Below, one piece after another: positions 1 through 6,104 of a stretch of DNA of 6,507 nt. Each line of letters opens with the position of its first letter. Position 1 is the stretch's first letter. Made by a program: the position numbers and the translations under genes. The notes under the pieces were generated by a model. That model was given only the letters and a program-made list of their open reading frames with translations, searched no databases and was not told where the DNA came from. Source of the DNA: JASFJH01 sp050117725 (GTDB taxonomy: Bacteria; Pseudomonadota; Gammaproteobacteria; AKS1); the NCBI GenBank assembly GCA_050117725.1, contig JASFME010000131.1, forward strand, positions 1 through 6,507, in the 5' to 3' direction.

Positions 1-936
1 CTGTCCGTGCTGGTTACACGCCTGCCTGACAAACCGGTCCAGACCCTCGAGCAACACAAAGATGTGGCCTGGCTGGCCAAGGAAAAGGCCGTCTCGGTTC
101 TGCCGGATGTCGGCTCCCTGCGCATGCTGCGCAAGACACTGGCCACGAAAAACCAGACCCAGGCAGGTAATTATCTTGGTGTTGGTGACCCGGCTCTCAA
201 GGAGGCGGCAAAAACCATTGCCCTGCGCAGCAAGCAAAAAATCGCGACACGTGGTGCCAACACGCTGCGCTCGATTATCGGTGCAAACCGCGCCGCAGTG
301 GATGTCGACATGGTCGCCTCACTTGAGGAATTGCCGGATACCGCTGACGAACTCAAGACCATCAGCAAACTCATGGATCCCGACAATGCCAGGCTTTACC
401 TGAGGGACCAGGCGACACAGAAAAATGTCGAGAAACTCAAGCTGGATAACTATCGTGTTGTGCAATTTGCGACACACGGTCTGATGGCAGGCGATTTCCA
501 GGGTTTGTTCGAGCCGGCGCTGGTAATGACGCCGACGCTCTCAGAAGTTCTGCAGGAGGGTGACGGCCTGCTTACCGCAAGCGAAATCACCGAGCTCAAG
601 TTCAACGCTGACCTGATTGTATTGTCAGCCTGTAACACTGCCGCACCGGATGGTACACCGGGTGCAGAGGGGATGTCTGGCCTGGGACGTGCATTTTTCT
701 ATGCTGGCGGGCGTTCGTTGTTGCTCACGCACTGGGCAGTACTGTCGGATGCCGCAGTGTCCATGACCACAGGCATGTTTGAACATATGGAGCAGGACAA
801 GGGCGCTAACAAGGCCGAGGCCGCGCGTCGCTCCAAGCTTGATCTGATTAACAGCAAGGACAAGCCCTACTATGCTCACCCGTTATTCTGGGCACCGTTT
901 GTGATTGTCGGTGAGGCCGGCACCCGAATTGATTGA
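1..936 (+). CDS. CHAT-domain caspase-like protease, C-terminal part (5' end outside window)
   Basis: The frame is open from the first base, so the gene starts upstream; the GTG at position 7 is only an internal valine codon. What is visible is a C-terminal CHAT domain (a clan CD peptidase relative of caspases and separase). The segment YLGVGDPAL is followed by LPDTADEL and LYLRDQAT, both usual ahead of the catalytic block. The predicted catalytic His lies in FATHG (codon 475-477) and the Cys in LSACNTA (codon 631-633), with EGMSGLGRAFFYAGGRSLL and HPLFWAPFVIVGE after it. Both residues are present, so the protease looks intact here. Proteins of this family usually carry TPR repeats N-terminally, but that part is not visible. 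No signal peptide can be judged. The stop lies 4 bases before the exporter start, which implies one transcript and possibly coupled translation. Family assignment is firm; the substrate and role are unknown. Confidence 0.9.
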   Translation: MSVLVTRLPDKPVQTLEQHKDVAWLAKEKAVSVLPDVGSLRMLRKTLATKNQTQAGNYLGVGDPALKEAAKTIALRSKQKIATRGANTLRSIIGANRAAVDVDMVASLEELPDTADELKTISKLMDPDNARLYLRDQATQKNVEKLKLDNYRVVQFATHGLMAGDFQGLFEPALVMTPTLSEVLQEGDGLLTASEITELKFNADLIVLSACNTAAPDGTPGAEGMSGLGRAFFYAGGRSLLLTHWAVLSDAAVSMTTGMFEHMEQDKGANKAEAARRSKLDLINSKDKPYYAHPLFWAPFVIVGEAGTRID

Positions 937-940
937 ACTT

Positions 941-2677
941 ATGCCTGTCATGAAGACCAGCCTGTTTACAAAAAATAGCCGTATCAAGTCGCTGCTGGCT
1001 GACTATATTGCACCCTACCTGAAAGAAATCCTTGCGGTGTCATTCTTTATCAACCTGTTGGCGCTTGCCGTCCCGGTGTTTGTACTGCAGGTATATGACC
1101 GTGTGGTATTTCATGCAGGGATTACCACGCTGAAAGGCCTGGTGATCGGCATGATCTTCGTGGTGCTGTTTGATTACGTGATGAAAATGACGCGCGCCCG
1201 GTTTTTCCAGTCGGTAGCAGCGCGTTGTGATATCAGGCTCACAGACGCATTGTTTACGAAGTTGTTTGCCCTGCCACTACGCACTCTTGAGCAAAAAGGT
1301 AACTGGCACTGGCAGTCGTTGTTTGACAATGCCGGTGTTATTCGTAATGTGCTCAGCGGTAATGTTGCCGCACTGGCAGTCGATTTGCCATTCGCGATCC
1401 TGTTTTTAATGTTGATTATCTATATCGCACCGCCGCTGGCATGGGTTGTGCTCGTGTCATTGGCCCTGTTCCTGGTGCTGGCGATTGTTTCGGAGAAGAT
1501 GATACAGCGCGCGGCGGGTGAAGAGAGTCGTGTACAGCATATACGCAGCCGGCTTATGTCGGACCTGCTGGGTTCACGTGAAACCGTCAAGATGCTGGAC
1601 CTGCACGCACTGTGGAAAGAGCAGTGGGACGAAAAACATACGGATGTTATACGGGCCTCGTTGGTGCGCGGCCGTCATGCGGATTTTTATCGCATTCTTG
1701 CCCAGTCAATGACGATTACTTTCACGGTTGCCATGACCACTATCGGCGCCATCGCCATTCTCGAGCAGGAACTGACTATCGGCGCACTTATTGCGGTGAA
1801 CATGCTCGGTACCCGCCTGATCGGGCCGCTGGTGCAACTGGTTGAACACTGGCGTACTTTTATGCAATTCGCGAATGCCGTACATCGCCTCGATGAATTC
1901 CTGCAACTTGATGAAGGCGTTACAGGCACGGTTGAGTTACCCACCGGGGAGGGTGTGTTGCAGTTAAAGCAGCTTACCTTCAGTTATGACGAGGACAAAC
2001 AACCCGTCATCCAGGGGTTGGATGGCAATATCGGGCCAAAGGGTCTGCACGTCGTGATGGGCCCGAATGGCTCAGGCAAAAGTACTTTGTTGAAACTGTT
2101 GTCAGGCTTTTATGCACCTGGTAAAGGCAAAGTCATGCTGGATAGCGCAGACCTTAAGCAGTTTTCGACGGGCCAGTTACATAAACGCATTGCCTATCTG
2201 CCACAGAAGCCGGAACTGTTTCATGGCACTATCTACGACAATATTCGGATGGGCGATCGACAGGCCGGTGAACAGGAGGTCATTGCTGCGGCACAGCAAA
2301 CCCTGTTGCATGAACAGATCATCAAGTTGGCAGAAGGGTATGACACACAGGTACTTGAAGGCGGCAAAGGCCTGTCCGGGGGCATGCTGCAGCGTATCGC
2401 CCTGGCCCGAACGATGCTTGGCACACCGGGTGTTATCTTGTTGGACGAGCCAACCAACAACCTTGATCGTGAAGCAGAACATGCCCTTGCAACCCGGTTG
2501 AAAGAACTGGCGCATGAAGTGACTGTAGTGATTGCAACACATAGCCCGTTGTTGCTGTCTGCAGCGGACAGCATACTTGTGCTTGCCGATGGCAAGGTCG
2601 CAATCGCCGGACCGGCAACAAAGGTTTTGCAAAAACTCGGATATATGGACAAGCAGGTAGGCTATGAAGCGCCTTAA
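941..2677 (+). CDS. Type I secretion ABC exporter (permease fused to ATPase)
   Basis: Inner-membrane exporter that powers one-step secretion of an unfolded protein through the HlyD-type adaptor and outer-membrane channel encoded next. From ATG 941 it is 578 residues. There are six likely membrane helices (about 31-51, 66-81, 143-163, 165-187, 257-278, 280-300), then a nucleotide-binding domain at about 330-565. The ATPase motifs are Walker A GPNGSGKST (374-382), Q-loop Gln422, signature LSGGM (478-482), Walker B ILLDE with Asp502 and Glu503, and switch His534. Only about 30 residues precede the first helix, so there is no C39 peptidase or C39-like domain; the architecture is like PrtD and unlike full-length HlyB or LapB. 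The signature has Met where Gln is usual. The start is uncertain: ATG 941 and ATG 950 both lack a clear Shine-Dalgarno, and TTG 905 would overlap the CHAT gene. Coupling to the CHAT stop (934-936) favours 941. It overlaps the next gene by 14 bases. The substrate is not in the window. Confidence 0.93.
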   Translation: MPVMKTSLFTKNSRIKSLLADYIAPYLKEILAVSFFINLLALAVPVFVLQVYDRVVFHAGITTLKGLVIGMIFVVLFDYVMKMTRARFFQSVAARCDIRLTDALFTKLFALPLRTLEQKGNWHWQSLFDNAGVIRNVLSGNVAALAVDLPFAILFLMLIIYIAPPLAWVVLVSLALFLVLAIVSEKMIQRAAGEESRVQHIRSRLMSDLLGSRETVKMLDLHALWKEQWDEKHTDVIRASLVRGRHADFYRILAQSMTITFTVAMTTIGAIAILEQELTIGALIAVNMLGTRLIGPLVQLVEHWRTFMQFANAVHRLDEFLQLDEGVTGTVELPTGEGVLQLKQLTFSYDEDKQPVIQGLDGNIGPKGLHVVMGPNGSGKSTLLKLLSGFYAPGKGKVMLDSADLKQFSTGQLHKRIAYLPQKPELFHGTIYDNIRMGDRQAGEQEVIAAAQQTLLHEQIIKLAEGYDTQVLEGGKGLSGGMLQRIALARTMLGTPGVILLDEPTNNLDREAEHALATRLKELAHEVTVVIATHSPLLLSAADSILVLADGKVAIAGPATKVLQKLGYMDKQVGYEAP

Positions 2678-4001
2678 GTTCTTGCTCGGCATGGATGTAG
2701 CATCGCCGGAGGGCAAACTTGCAGGCACGATGTTCGCCGAACAAAGCCGGCTGCTGGTGCTGGCCAGTCGTAGCATCATGTTGTTGCTCGCGGTATTCCT
2801 GATCTGGGCCCTGTTCGCCGAGGTTGACGAGGTGGCGATCGCCGTTGGCAGTGTCGTACCGCAGGAACAACTCAAGCTGATACAGCATCTTGAGGGTGGC
2901 ATTATCGAGGCCATCCAGGTCGAGGAAGGCGATATCGTCAAGATTGGCGAAGAGTTGCTCAAGCTGAACCTGGGTACTGGCGGCATAAACCGGAATGAGA
3001 AAAAAGCCGAACTGGATGCCTATATATTGACCCGTGCACGCTTGCAAGCTGAAGTCGATGGCAAGCAGCCGGTATTTGATCCTGATGTGGCCACCCGACA
3101 ACCAGGTCTGCTAAGGGCCGAGCTTGCTGCTTACCAGGGCAGGCGACGTGAACATGAGCAGGCACTTGGCGTGCGCAGCAACCTGATCTGGCAGCGTCGC
3201 CTCGAGGTGGCCGAGCTGAAGGAAAAACAGGCAGCGATACAGCGTGACCTCGTGATCCAGAAACAGCAGGCGGAGTTGTCTACAGATTTACTGGCCAAGG
3301 GTCTGACATCGAAAGTGGAACATCTTCAGGTTCTGGAGAAATACGAGGAGTCACGCGGTGAAGTAGCTGTCCTGAAACAGGCAGTGCCACGTATGCAAGC
3401 GGCACTGGAACAGGCAGTACTGGAAAGACAGGAAATCAGGCAACAGTATAAACGTCGCGCGCTGGATGAGCTTGCCACTGTCGAGCGGCATATTACCCGA
3501 TTGAACGAATTACTGATGCAGGCCGATGACCAGGTACGGCGCACCAGTGTGCGTAGCCCGATCGAAGGTGTGGTGAAACGCCTGCGTCATACGACCATTG
3601 GTGGCGTGGTCAAGCCCGGTGAAGTGATAATGGAAATCGTACCTCTTGGTGATAATCTTGTCATCGAAGCACAACTCCATCCGGTGGACCGCGGTTATGT
3701 ACGTACCGGCCAACCAGTTGTCGTCAAGGTTACGACCTACGATTACGCACGTTATGGCGGACTGCATGGCGAAGTTATCCGTATCGGAGCGGACAGCCAG
3801 AAAGATCCTGATACCGGGGTGGATTATTTTGTAGTTGTCGCCAGGACAATAAATACCTACCTGGGCGATGATCCCGATGCATTGAAGATTACACCAGGTA
3901 TGGAGGCAACGGTTGAGATTCATACCGGATCGCGATCAGTGATGAGTTACCTTGTAGAACCTGTACTCAAGATCAGGAACGAAGCATTCAGGGAACGCTA
4001 G
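2664..4001 (+). CDS. Type I secretion membrane fusion (adaptor) protein, HlyD family
   Basis: Periplasmic adaptor anchored in the inner membrane that joins the ABC exporter to the TolC-like channel. The protein is 445 residues, normal for the HlyD/PrtE group. It has a short cytoplasmic N-terminus, one membrane helix (about 37-52, IMLLLAVFLIWALF) and a first lipoyl-like half (about 62-102) with the family motif IQHLEGGIIEAI and EEGDIVKIGEELLKL. A long Glu/Gln/Lys/Arg-rich segment (about 110-285) should form the coiled-coil hairpin. The second lipoyl half begins at about 296 (VRSPIEGVVKRL, then GGVVKPGEVIMEIVP). A beta-barrel region follows, with ITPGMEATVEI near the end. The ATG lies inside the exporter's 3' end, with AGG at 2655-2657 as a weak Shine-Dalgarno, so translation is probably coupled. 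The family is certain; exact orthology (PrtE, LapC or other) is not resolved. Confidence 0.95.
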   Translation: MKRLKFLLGMDVASPEGKLAGTMFAEQSRLLVLASRSIMLLLAVFLIWALFAEVDEVAIAVGSVVPQEQLKLIQHLEGGIIEAIQVEEGDIVKIGEELLKLNLGTGGINRNEKKAELDAYILTRARLQAEVDGKQPVFDPDVATRQPGLLRAELAAYQGRRREHEQALGVRSNLIWQRRLEVAELKEKQAAIQRDLVIQKQQAELSTDLLAKGLTSKVEHLQVLEKYEESRGEVAVLKQAVPRMQAALEQAVLERQEIRQQYKRRALDELATVERHITRLNELLMQADDQVRRTSVRSPIEGVVKRLRHTTIGGVVKPGEVIMEIVPLGDNLVIEAQLHPVDRGYVRTGQPVVVKVTTYDYARYGGLHGEVIRIGADSQKDPDTGVDYFVVVARTINTYLGDDPDALKITPGMEATVEIHTGSRSVMSYLVEPVLKIRNEAFRER

Positions 4002-4034
4002 TTCATACTCAACAATAAATGACAAGAAATTAAC

Positions 4035-4040
4035 GGGGAG
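4035..4040 (+). promoter_or_regulatory. Ribosome binding site of the TolC-like gene
   Basis: GGGGAG lies 6 bases before ATG 4047 in an otherwise AT-rich 45-base gap. It is the clearest Shine-Dalgarno in the operon and fixes the start of the channel gene. Unlike the two upstream junctions, this gene appears to initiate independently. Confidence 0.75.
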
Positions 4041-4046
4041 CGTGAA

Positions 4047-5360
4047 ATGATTATCGGGAGACTTGCAAAGCACGTACTGCTGCCAGTCGCGCTGGCATTA
4101 TTTGTGACATGTGTGCAGGCGCAGACTGTAACCTTGCATGAAGAGCTGCGAACAATGTTGAATGAACATCCGCGGCTTAAATCGGCACGCTCGAATGAGC
4201 AGGCAGCGGACTGGGAAGTCGAGCGTGCAACGGACAACTATTTCCCGGTTTTCAGTATTTATGGTGAAACCGGGCCGGATAAATATACCAATCCGAACAC
4301 AACGTTTGGCCAGGAACGAGAACTGGATCGTTCCAAGGTCACGTATGAATTGCGGCAAAATCTGTTCCGCGGCTTCCGTGATCAGGCGGCAGTGTCAGGT
4401 AGCGAGGCGGAACGAAAAATTGCCGATTTTTCAACCAGCAAAACCACTCAGGAATTATTGCTGGAAGGCATATCCGTCTATATCGATGCACTGCGTGTCA
4501 CCATGCTCGGCAACGTGGTAAGCGAAAAGGTCGATGTGGCGCAACAACTTCTCGATATTAAAAAACGCGCACGACAGTCTGGTGGTGGCACCGATGTGGA
4601 TGTACTCGAGGCCAGCCTCGCAATCCAGAAGGCACTCGACGAAAAACTGATAAGTGAAGCTGAGTTGCGTAGTACCACAGTCAGGTATGCACAGTTATTC
4701 AACCGAGATAACCTGCCCGGCAAATTGACTCCTGTCGAGGTGCCGGCAAGTCTGGTGCCAGCCTCGGCAGAAGCTGCGCTACTACTTGCCAGGGAACATA
4801 ATCCTGACCTGGCTATGGCACGATTGCAAATGGACGTTGCCAGCAGTATCCGGGAAAATGCAGTGGGCGAGTATTACCCGACCCTGGACCTCGTCGGACG
4901 TCGCGATTACGACCGTAACCTGGAAGGTCAGGAGGGGGCAAGACACGAAAAGGCCGTGTTGCTGCAACTTAACTGGCAGTTCAATCTGGGTAACCAGGCC
5001 GGTGCCGCGGTAAGTTCCGCGGCCGAAAAATACACAGCTGCGAAATTCGATTATTACGATGCCCAGAAAGACGTTGAACAGCGCGTACAACTGGCATATG
5101 AACGTTATGCGAACCTGGATGCGCGGCGGACGCTGGCTGATGAAACGCTGACCATTGCCGAGCGCGTGCTGGAATCACGCCGGGAACAGCGTCGCAGTGG
5201 CAAAGTGGACGAAACTGTTGTGATCGCTGCCCGCGCCAGGATGATTGCTGCGCGTTACACTGCCGTGCTCACGCACTATGAAGCGATCAAGGCAGCTTAT
5301 GAGCTTGGCTTTATTGCGGGACTGTTGACTGAAGCTGAACTCGGTCTGGTCGCCAATTAG
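4047..5360 (+). CDS. TolC-family outer-membrane channel of the type I secretion system
   Basis: Trimeric outer-membrane channel-tunnel that completes the exporter. The protein is 437 residues. The first 25 form a Sec signal peptide (basic start, hydrophobic LLPVALALFV, cleavage predicted after VQA, leaving mature QTVTLHEEL). The mature part shows the two-fold internal repeat of the outer membrane efflux protein family. YFPVFSI (from residue 65) and YYPTLDL (from residue 276) are the equivalent entries to the beta-barrel strands of each half, and long helical stretches with TDVDVLEASLAIQKA lie between them. Length and layout are close to TolC and other type I secretion channels. It is the last gene of the operon; the first good plus-strand terminator is about 250 bases downstream. 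An efflux-pump channel is the alternative, but the HlyD and ABC neighbours argue for protein secretion. Confidence 0.93.
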   Translation: MIIGRLAKHVLLPVALALFVTCVQAQTVTLHEELRTMLNEHPRLKSARSNEQAADWEVERATDNYFPVFSIYGETGPDKYTNPNTTFGQERELDRSKVTYELRQNLFRGFRDQAAVSGSEAERKIADFSTSKTTQELLLEGISVYIDALRVTMLGNVVSEKVDVAQQLLDIKKRARQSGGGTDVDVLEASLAIQKALDEKLISEAELRSTTVRYAQLFNRDNLPGKLTPVEVPASLVPASAEAALLLAREHNPDLAMARLQMDVASSIRENAVGEYYPTLDLVGRRDYDRNLEGQEGARHEKAVLLQLNWQFNLGNQAGAAVSSAAEKYTAAKFDYYDAQKDVEQRVQLAYERYANLDARRTLADETLTIAERVLESRREQRRSGKVDETVVIAARARMIAARYTAVLTHYEAIKAAYELGFIAGLLTEAELGLVAN

Positions 5361-5474
5361 GCTGCTTTTGCTGTTTTGACTCACCACGTGGGCAAGCCAT
5401 GCCTTGCAAGGGCTTGTTGCCTGAAAGTTGCGCCTTTATGCCGGTTGCGCATATTCGATACGTGAGCAGTACTG
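5361..5474 (+). other. Non-coding spacer after the secretion operon
   Basis: No gene is seen in this stretch. It contains an imperfect hairpin at about 5394-5416 (CAAGCC pairing with GGCTTG) without a T-run, so it is not a convincing terminator. The sequence then leads into the repeat units. Confidence 0.6.
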
Positions 5475-5646
5475 GAGGATTACTCGCTGCTGCGCAGCTC
5501 GCCCTTCGGGCCGGCGTCGCCTGTTCCAGGCTTCGCTGTTGTCTCGCCCGGCGCCGCCGGGTTCGGCTCGAACCTGAGGTTCTCATCCACCAGGACGTCA
5601 TCGAAATACAAACAATAAGACCCGCGCGAGGCGGGCCTTTTGTTTG
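5475..5646 (+). repeat. Repeat unit A: hairpin-rich tRNA-adjacent element
   Basis: A non-coding unit of about 172 bases, laid out like the unit that follows. It opens with GAGGATTACTCG. Next come GCCC-TTC-GGGC (5501-5511), CCCGGC-GCC-GCCGGG (5547-5561) and GGTTCG-GCT-CGAACC (5560-5574), all perfect stems with three-base loops, plus the palindrome GCTGCGCAGC (5489-5498). A T-arm-like GAGGTTCTCATCC (5576-5588) follows, and the unit closes with a terminator hairpin. Unit B has the same order: GAGGATTATTCG, a TTC-loop hairpin, CGAACC, GAAGTTCAAATCC, terminator. The GAGGAT starts are 186 bases apart (5475 and 5661). Similarity between units is patchy, so this is an old or diverging repeat. It resembles, by layout only, the repeats after E. 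coli tyrT. Confidence 0.6.
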
Positions 5647-5648
5647 TA
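5607..5648 (+). terminator. Rho-independent terminator, probably bidirectional
   Basis: The core hairpin is CCCGC (5621-5625) and GCGGG (5631-5635) around GCGAG, followed on the plus strand by CCTTTTGTTTGT. An outer arm, TACAAACA (5607-5614), pairs perfectly with TGTTTGTA (5641-5648), so the whole element is a long palindrome. On the minus strand the hairpin is followed by TCTTATTGTTTG, a weaker T-rich tail. It is the first convincing terminator for the secretion operon, and it also stops anything crossing from the tRNA side. Confidence 0.7.
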
Positions 5649-5667
5649 TGGTGCGCCCTAGAGGATT
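5647..5667 (-). repeat. Partial copy of the tRNA-Arg 3' end
   Basis: Twenty of 21 bases match 5821-5841, which covers the CCA end, discriminator, 3' acceptor strand, 3' T-stem strand and the edge of the T-loop of the intact tRNA gene. The single difference is at the discriminator position (A in the copy, G in the tRNA, on the minus strand). Homology ends inside the T-loop, and there is no anticodon or D-arm, so this is not a functional tRNA. It is either a duplication within the repeat unit or a remnant of an attachment-site core. Confidence 0.85.
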
Positions 5668-5779
5668 ATTCGGCCTGCGACCTCGCCCCTTCGGGGCCGC
5701 CGCTGTGCGGCGTTCTGCGCTGCTTTGCAGCTTGTCGAACCGCTGTATAATTTTGTCAGAAGTTCAAATCCTGACCGGT

Positions 5780-5813
5780 AATAAATAAAAGGGCCCCGCT
5801 TTCGCAGGGCCCT
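5780..5813 (-). terminator. Terminator of tRNA-Arg(CCG)
   Basis: On the minus strand, AGGGCCC (5813-5807) pairs with GGGCCCT (5796-5790), with possible extra GC pairing in the loop, followed by TTTTATTTATT. It lies 10 bases past the tRNA CCA end, the expected spot for a single-tRNA transcript. On the plus strand the tail after the hairpin (TGTTAATTTA) is weaker. Confidence 0.8.
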
Positions 5814-5822
5814 GTTAATTTA

Positions 5823-5899
5823 TGGCGCGCCCTAGAGGATTCGAACCTCTGACCTTCGCCTCCGGAGGGCGACGCTCTATCCAGCTGAGCTAAGGGCGC
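5823..5899 (-). tRNA. tRNA-Arg (anticodon CCG)
   Basis: A complete cloverleaf on the minus strand. The acceptor GCGCCCT (5899-5893) pairs with AGGGCGC (5833-5827). The D-arm is GCTC/GAGC with loop AGCTGGATA. The anticodon stem TCGCC/GGCGA encloses the loop CTCCGGA, giving anticodon CCG (5865-5863) that reads CGG. The variable loop is AGGTC. The T-arm is AGAGG/CCTCT with TTCGAAT. The discriminator is G and the CCA is encoded, as in the E. coli tRNA-Arg(CCG). Its 3' end faces the secretion operon and the repeat units. All stems pair fully and no sign of decay is seen. Confidence 0.97.
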
Positions 5900-5916
5900 T
5901 AGGATTGAGGCCGCCA

Positions 5917-5945
5917 AGCATACATTCCTGCGGGGATTTCGTCTA
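5917..5945 (-). promoter_or_regulatory. Candidate sigma70 promoter of tRNA-Arg
   Basis: On the minus strand, TAGACG (5945-5940) and TATGCT (5922-5917) each match the -35 and -10 consensus at four of six bases, with a 17-base spacer. The bases after the -10 (TGGCGGC) are GC-rich, as is common for stable-RNA promoters under stringent control. Transcription would start about 10 bases upstream of the mature tRNA. This is inferred from motif and position only. Confidence 0.45.
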
Positions 5946-5984
5946 TGGATTCCGAAAAAATCAATGACTTAGACCGGGAAGCTG

Positions 5985-6013
5985 TTTAATGTGCCGGGGA
6001 AACTGGCTATACT
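5985..6013 (+). promoter_or_regulatory. Candidate promoter of the cytochrome c gene
   Basis: TATACT (6008-6013) matches the -10 consensus at five of six bases. TTTAAT (5985-5990) is a poor -35 at the optimal 17-base spacing. It would leave a leader of about 85 bases before GTG 6105, containing a GC-rich hairpin (GGCCCG 6038-6043 with CGGGCC 6056-6061). Apart from these motifs, nothing else was recognised between the tRNA and the cytochrome gene. Confidence 0.4.
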
Positions 6014-6091
6014 CTCCGCCTGCTGATTTTCCGGGGTGGCCCGCTGTGCTGAAGCCGGGCCGCCAGGCGATGAATTCAATCCTTTATATAT

Positions 6092-6096
6092 AGGGG
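6092..6096 (+). promoter_or_regulatory. Ribosome binding site of the cytochrome c gene
   Basis: AGGGG lies 8 bases before GTG 6105 and supports that codon as the start. The nearby ATG at 6070 is in another frame and reaches a TAG after seven codons. Confidence 0.7.
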
Positions 6097-6104
6097 TCTG
6101 TACT

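Larger units (their letters stand above)
5647..5820 (+). repeat. Repeat unit B: hairpin-rich element starting with a tRNA 3'-end copy
   Basis: A non-coding unit of 174 bases, the same as the distance from its GAGGAT (5661) to that of the intact tRNA (5835). It begins with a copy of the tRNA 3' end. Three perfect hairpins with three-base loops then follow in a row: GCCCC-TTC-GGGGC (5685-5697), CGCCGC-TGT-GCGGCG (5698-5712) and GCTGC-TTT-GCAGC (5719-5731). Next are CGAACC (5736-5741), a T-arm-like GAAGTTCAAATCC (5759-5771) flanked by GTCAG and CTGAC, and a terminator hairpin. The T-arm-like motif matches that of unit A at 10 of 13 positions. Compared with unit A, about 16 AT-rich bases containing TATAAT are added between CGAACC and that motif. 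Confidence 0.65.

Noticed and set aside
1..936. CHAT gene as part of a CRISPR-guided caspase system
   Set aside because: No CRISPR effector gene or array is in the window. The neighbours are secretion genes, so that link is unsupported here.
905..940. TTG 905 as the exporter start
   Set aside because: It would overlap the CHAT gene by 32 bases, uses a rare start codon without a Shine-Dalgarno, and adds residues not expected for the family. ATG 941 or 950 is more likely.
2177..2986. Long minus-strand frame across the exporter and adaptor genes
   Set aside because: It lies antisense to two well-supported genes, and its translation is Ser/Cys-rich with no recognisable domain.
5394..5416. Hairpin just after the TolC-like gene as operon terminator
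   Set aside because: The stem is short, the loop is long, and no T-run follows.
5647..5720. A second tRNA gene
   Set aside because: Only the 3' end is tRNA-like. There is no 5' acceptor strand, D-arm or anticodon arm.
5399..5788. Open frame of 129 codons on the plus strand after the TolC-like gene
   Set aside because: It runs through the hairpin repeats, a terminator and the tRNA-end copy. It has no Shine-Dalgarno and no protein-like composition. The openness comes from the GC-rich repeats.
5475..5820. CRISPR array or integron attC sites
   Set aside because: There are only two long, diverged units with no short identical repeats and regular spacers, and no cas or integrase gene is present.
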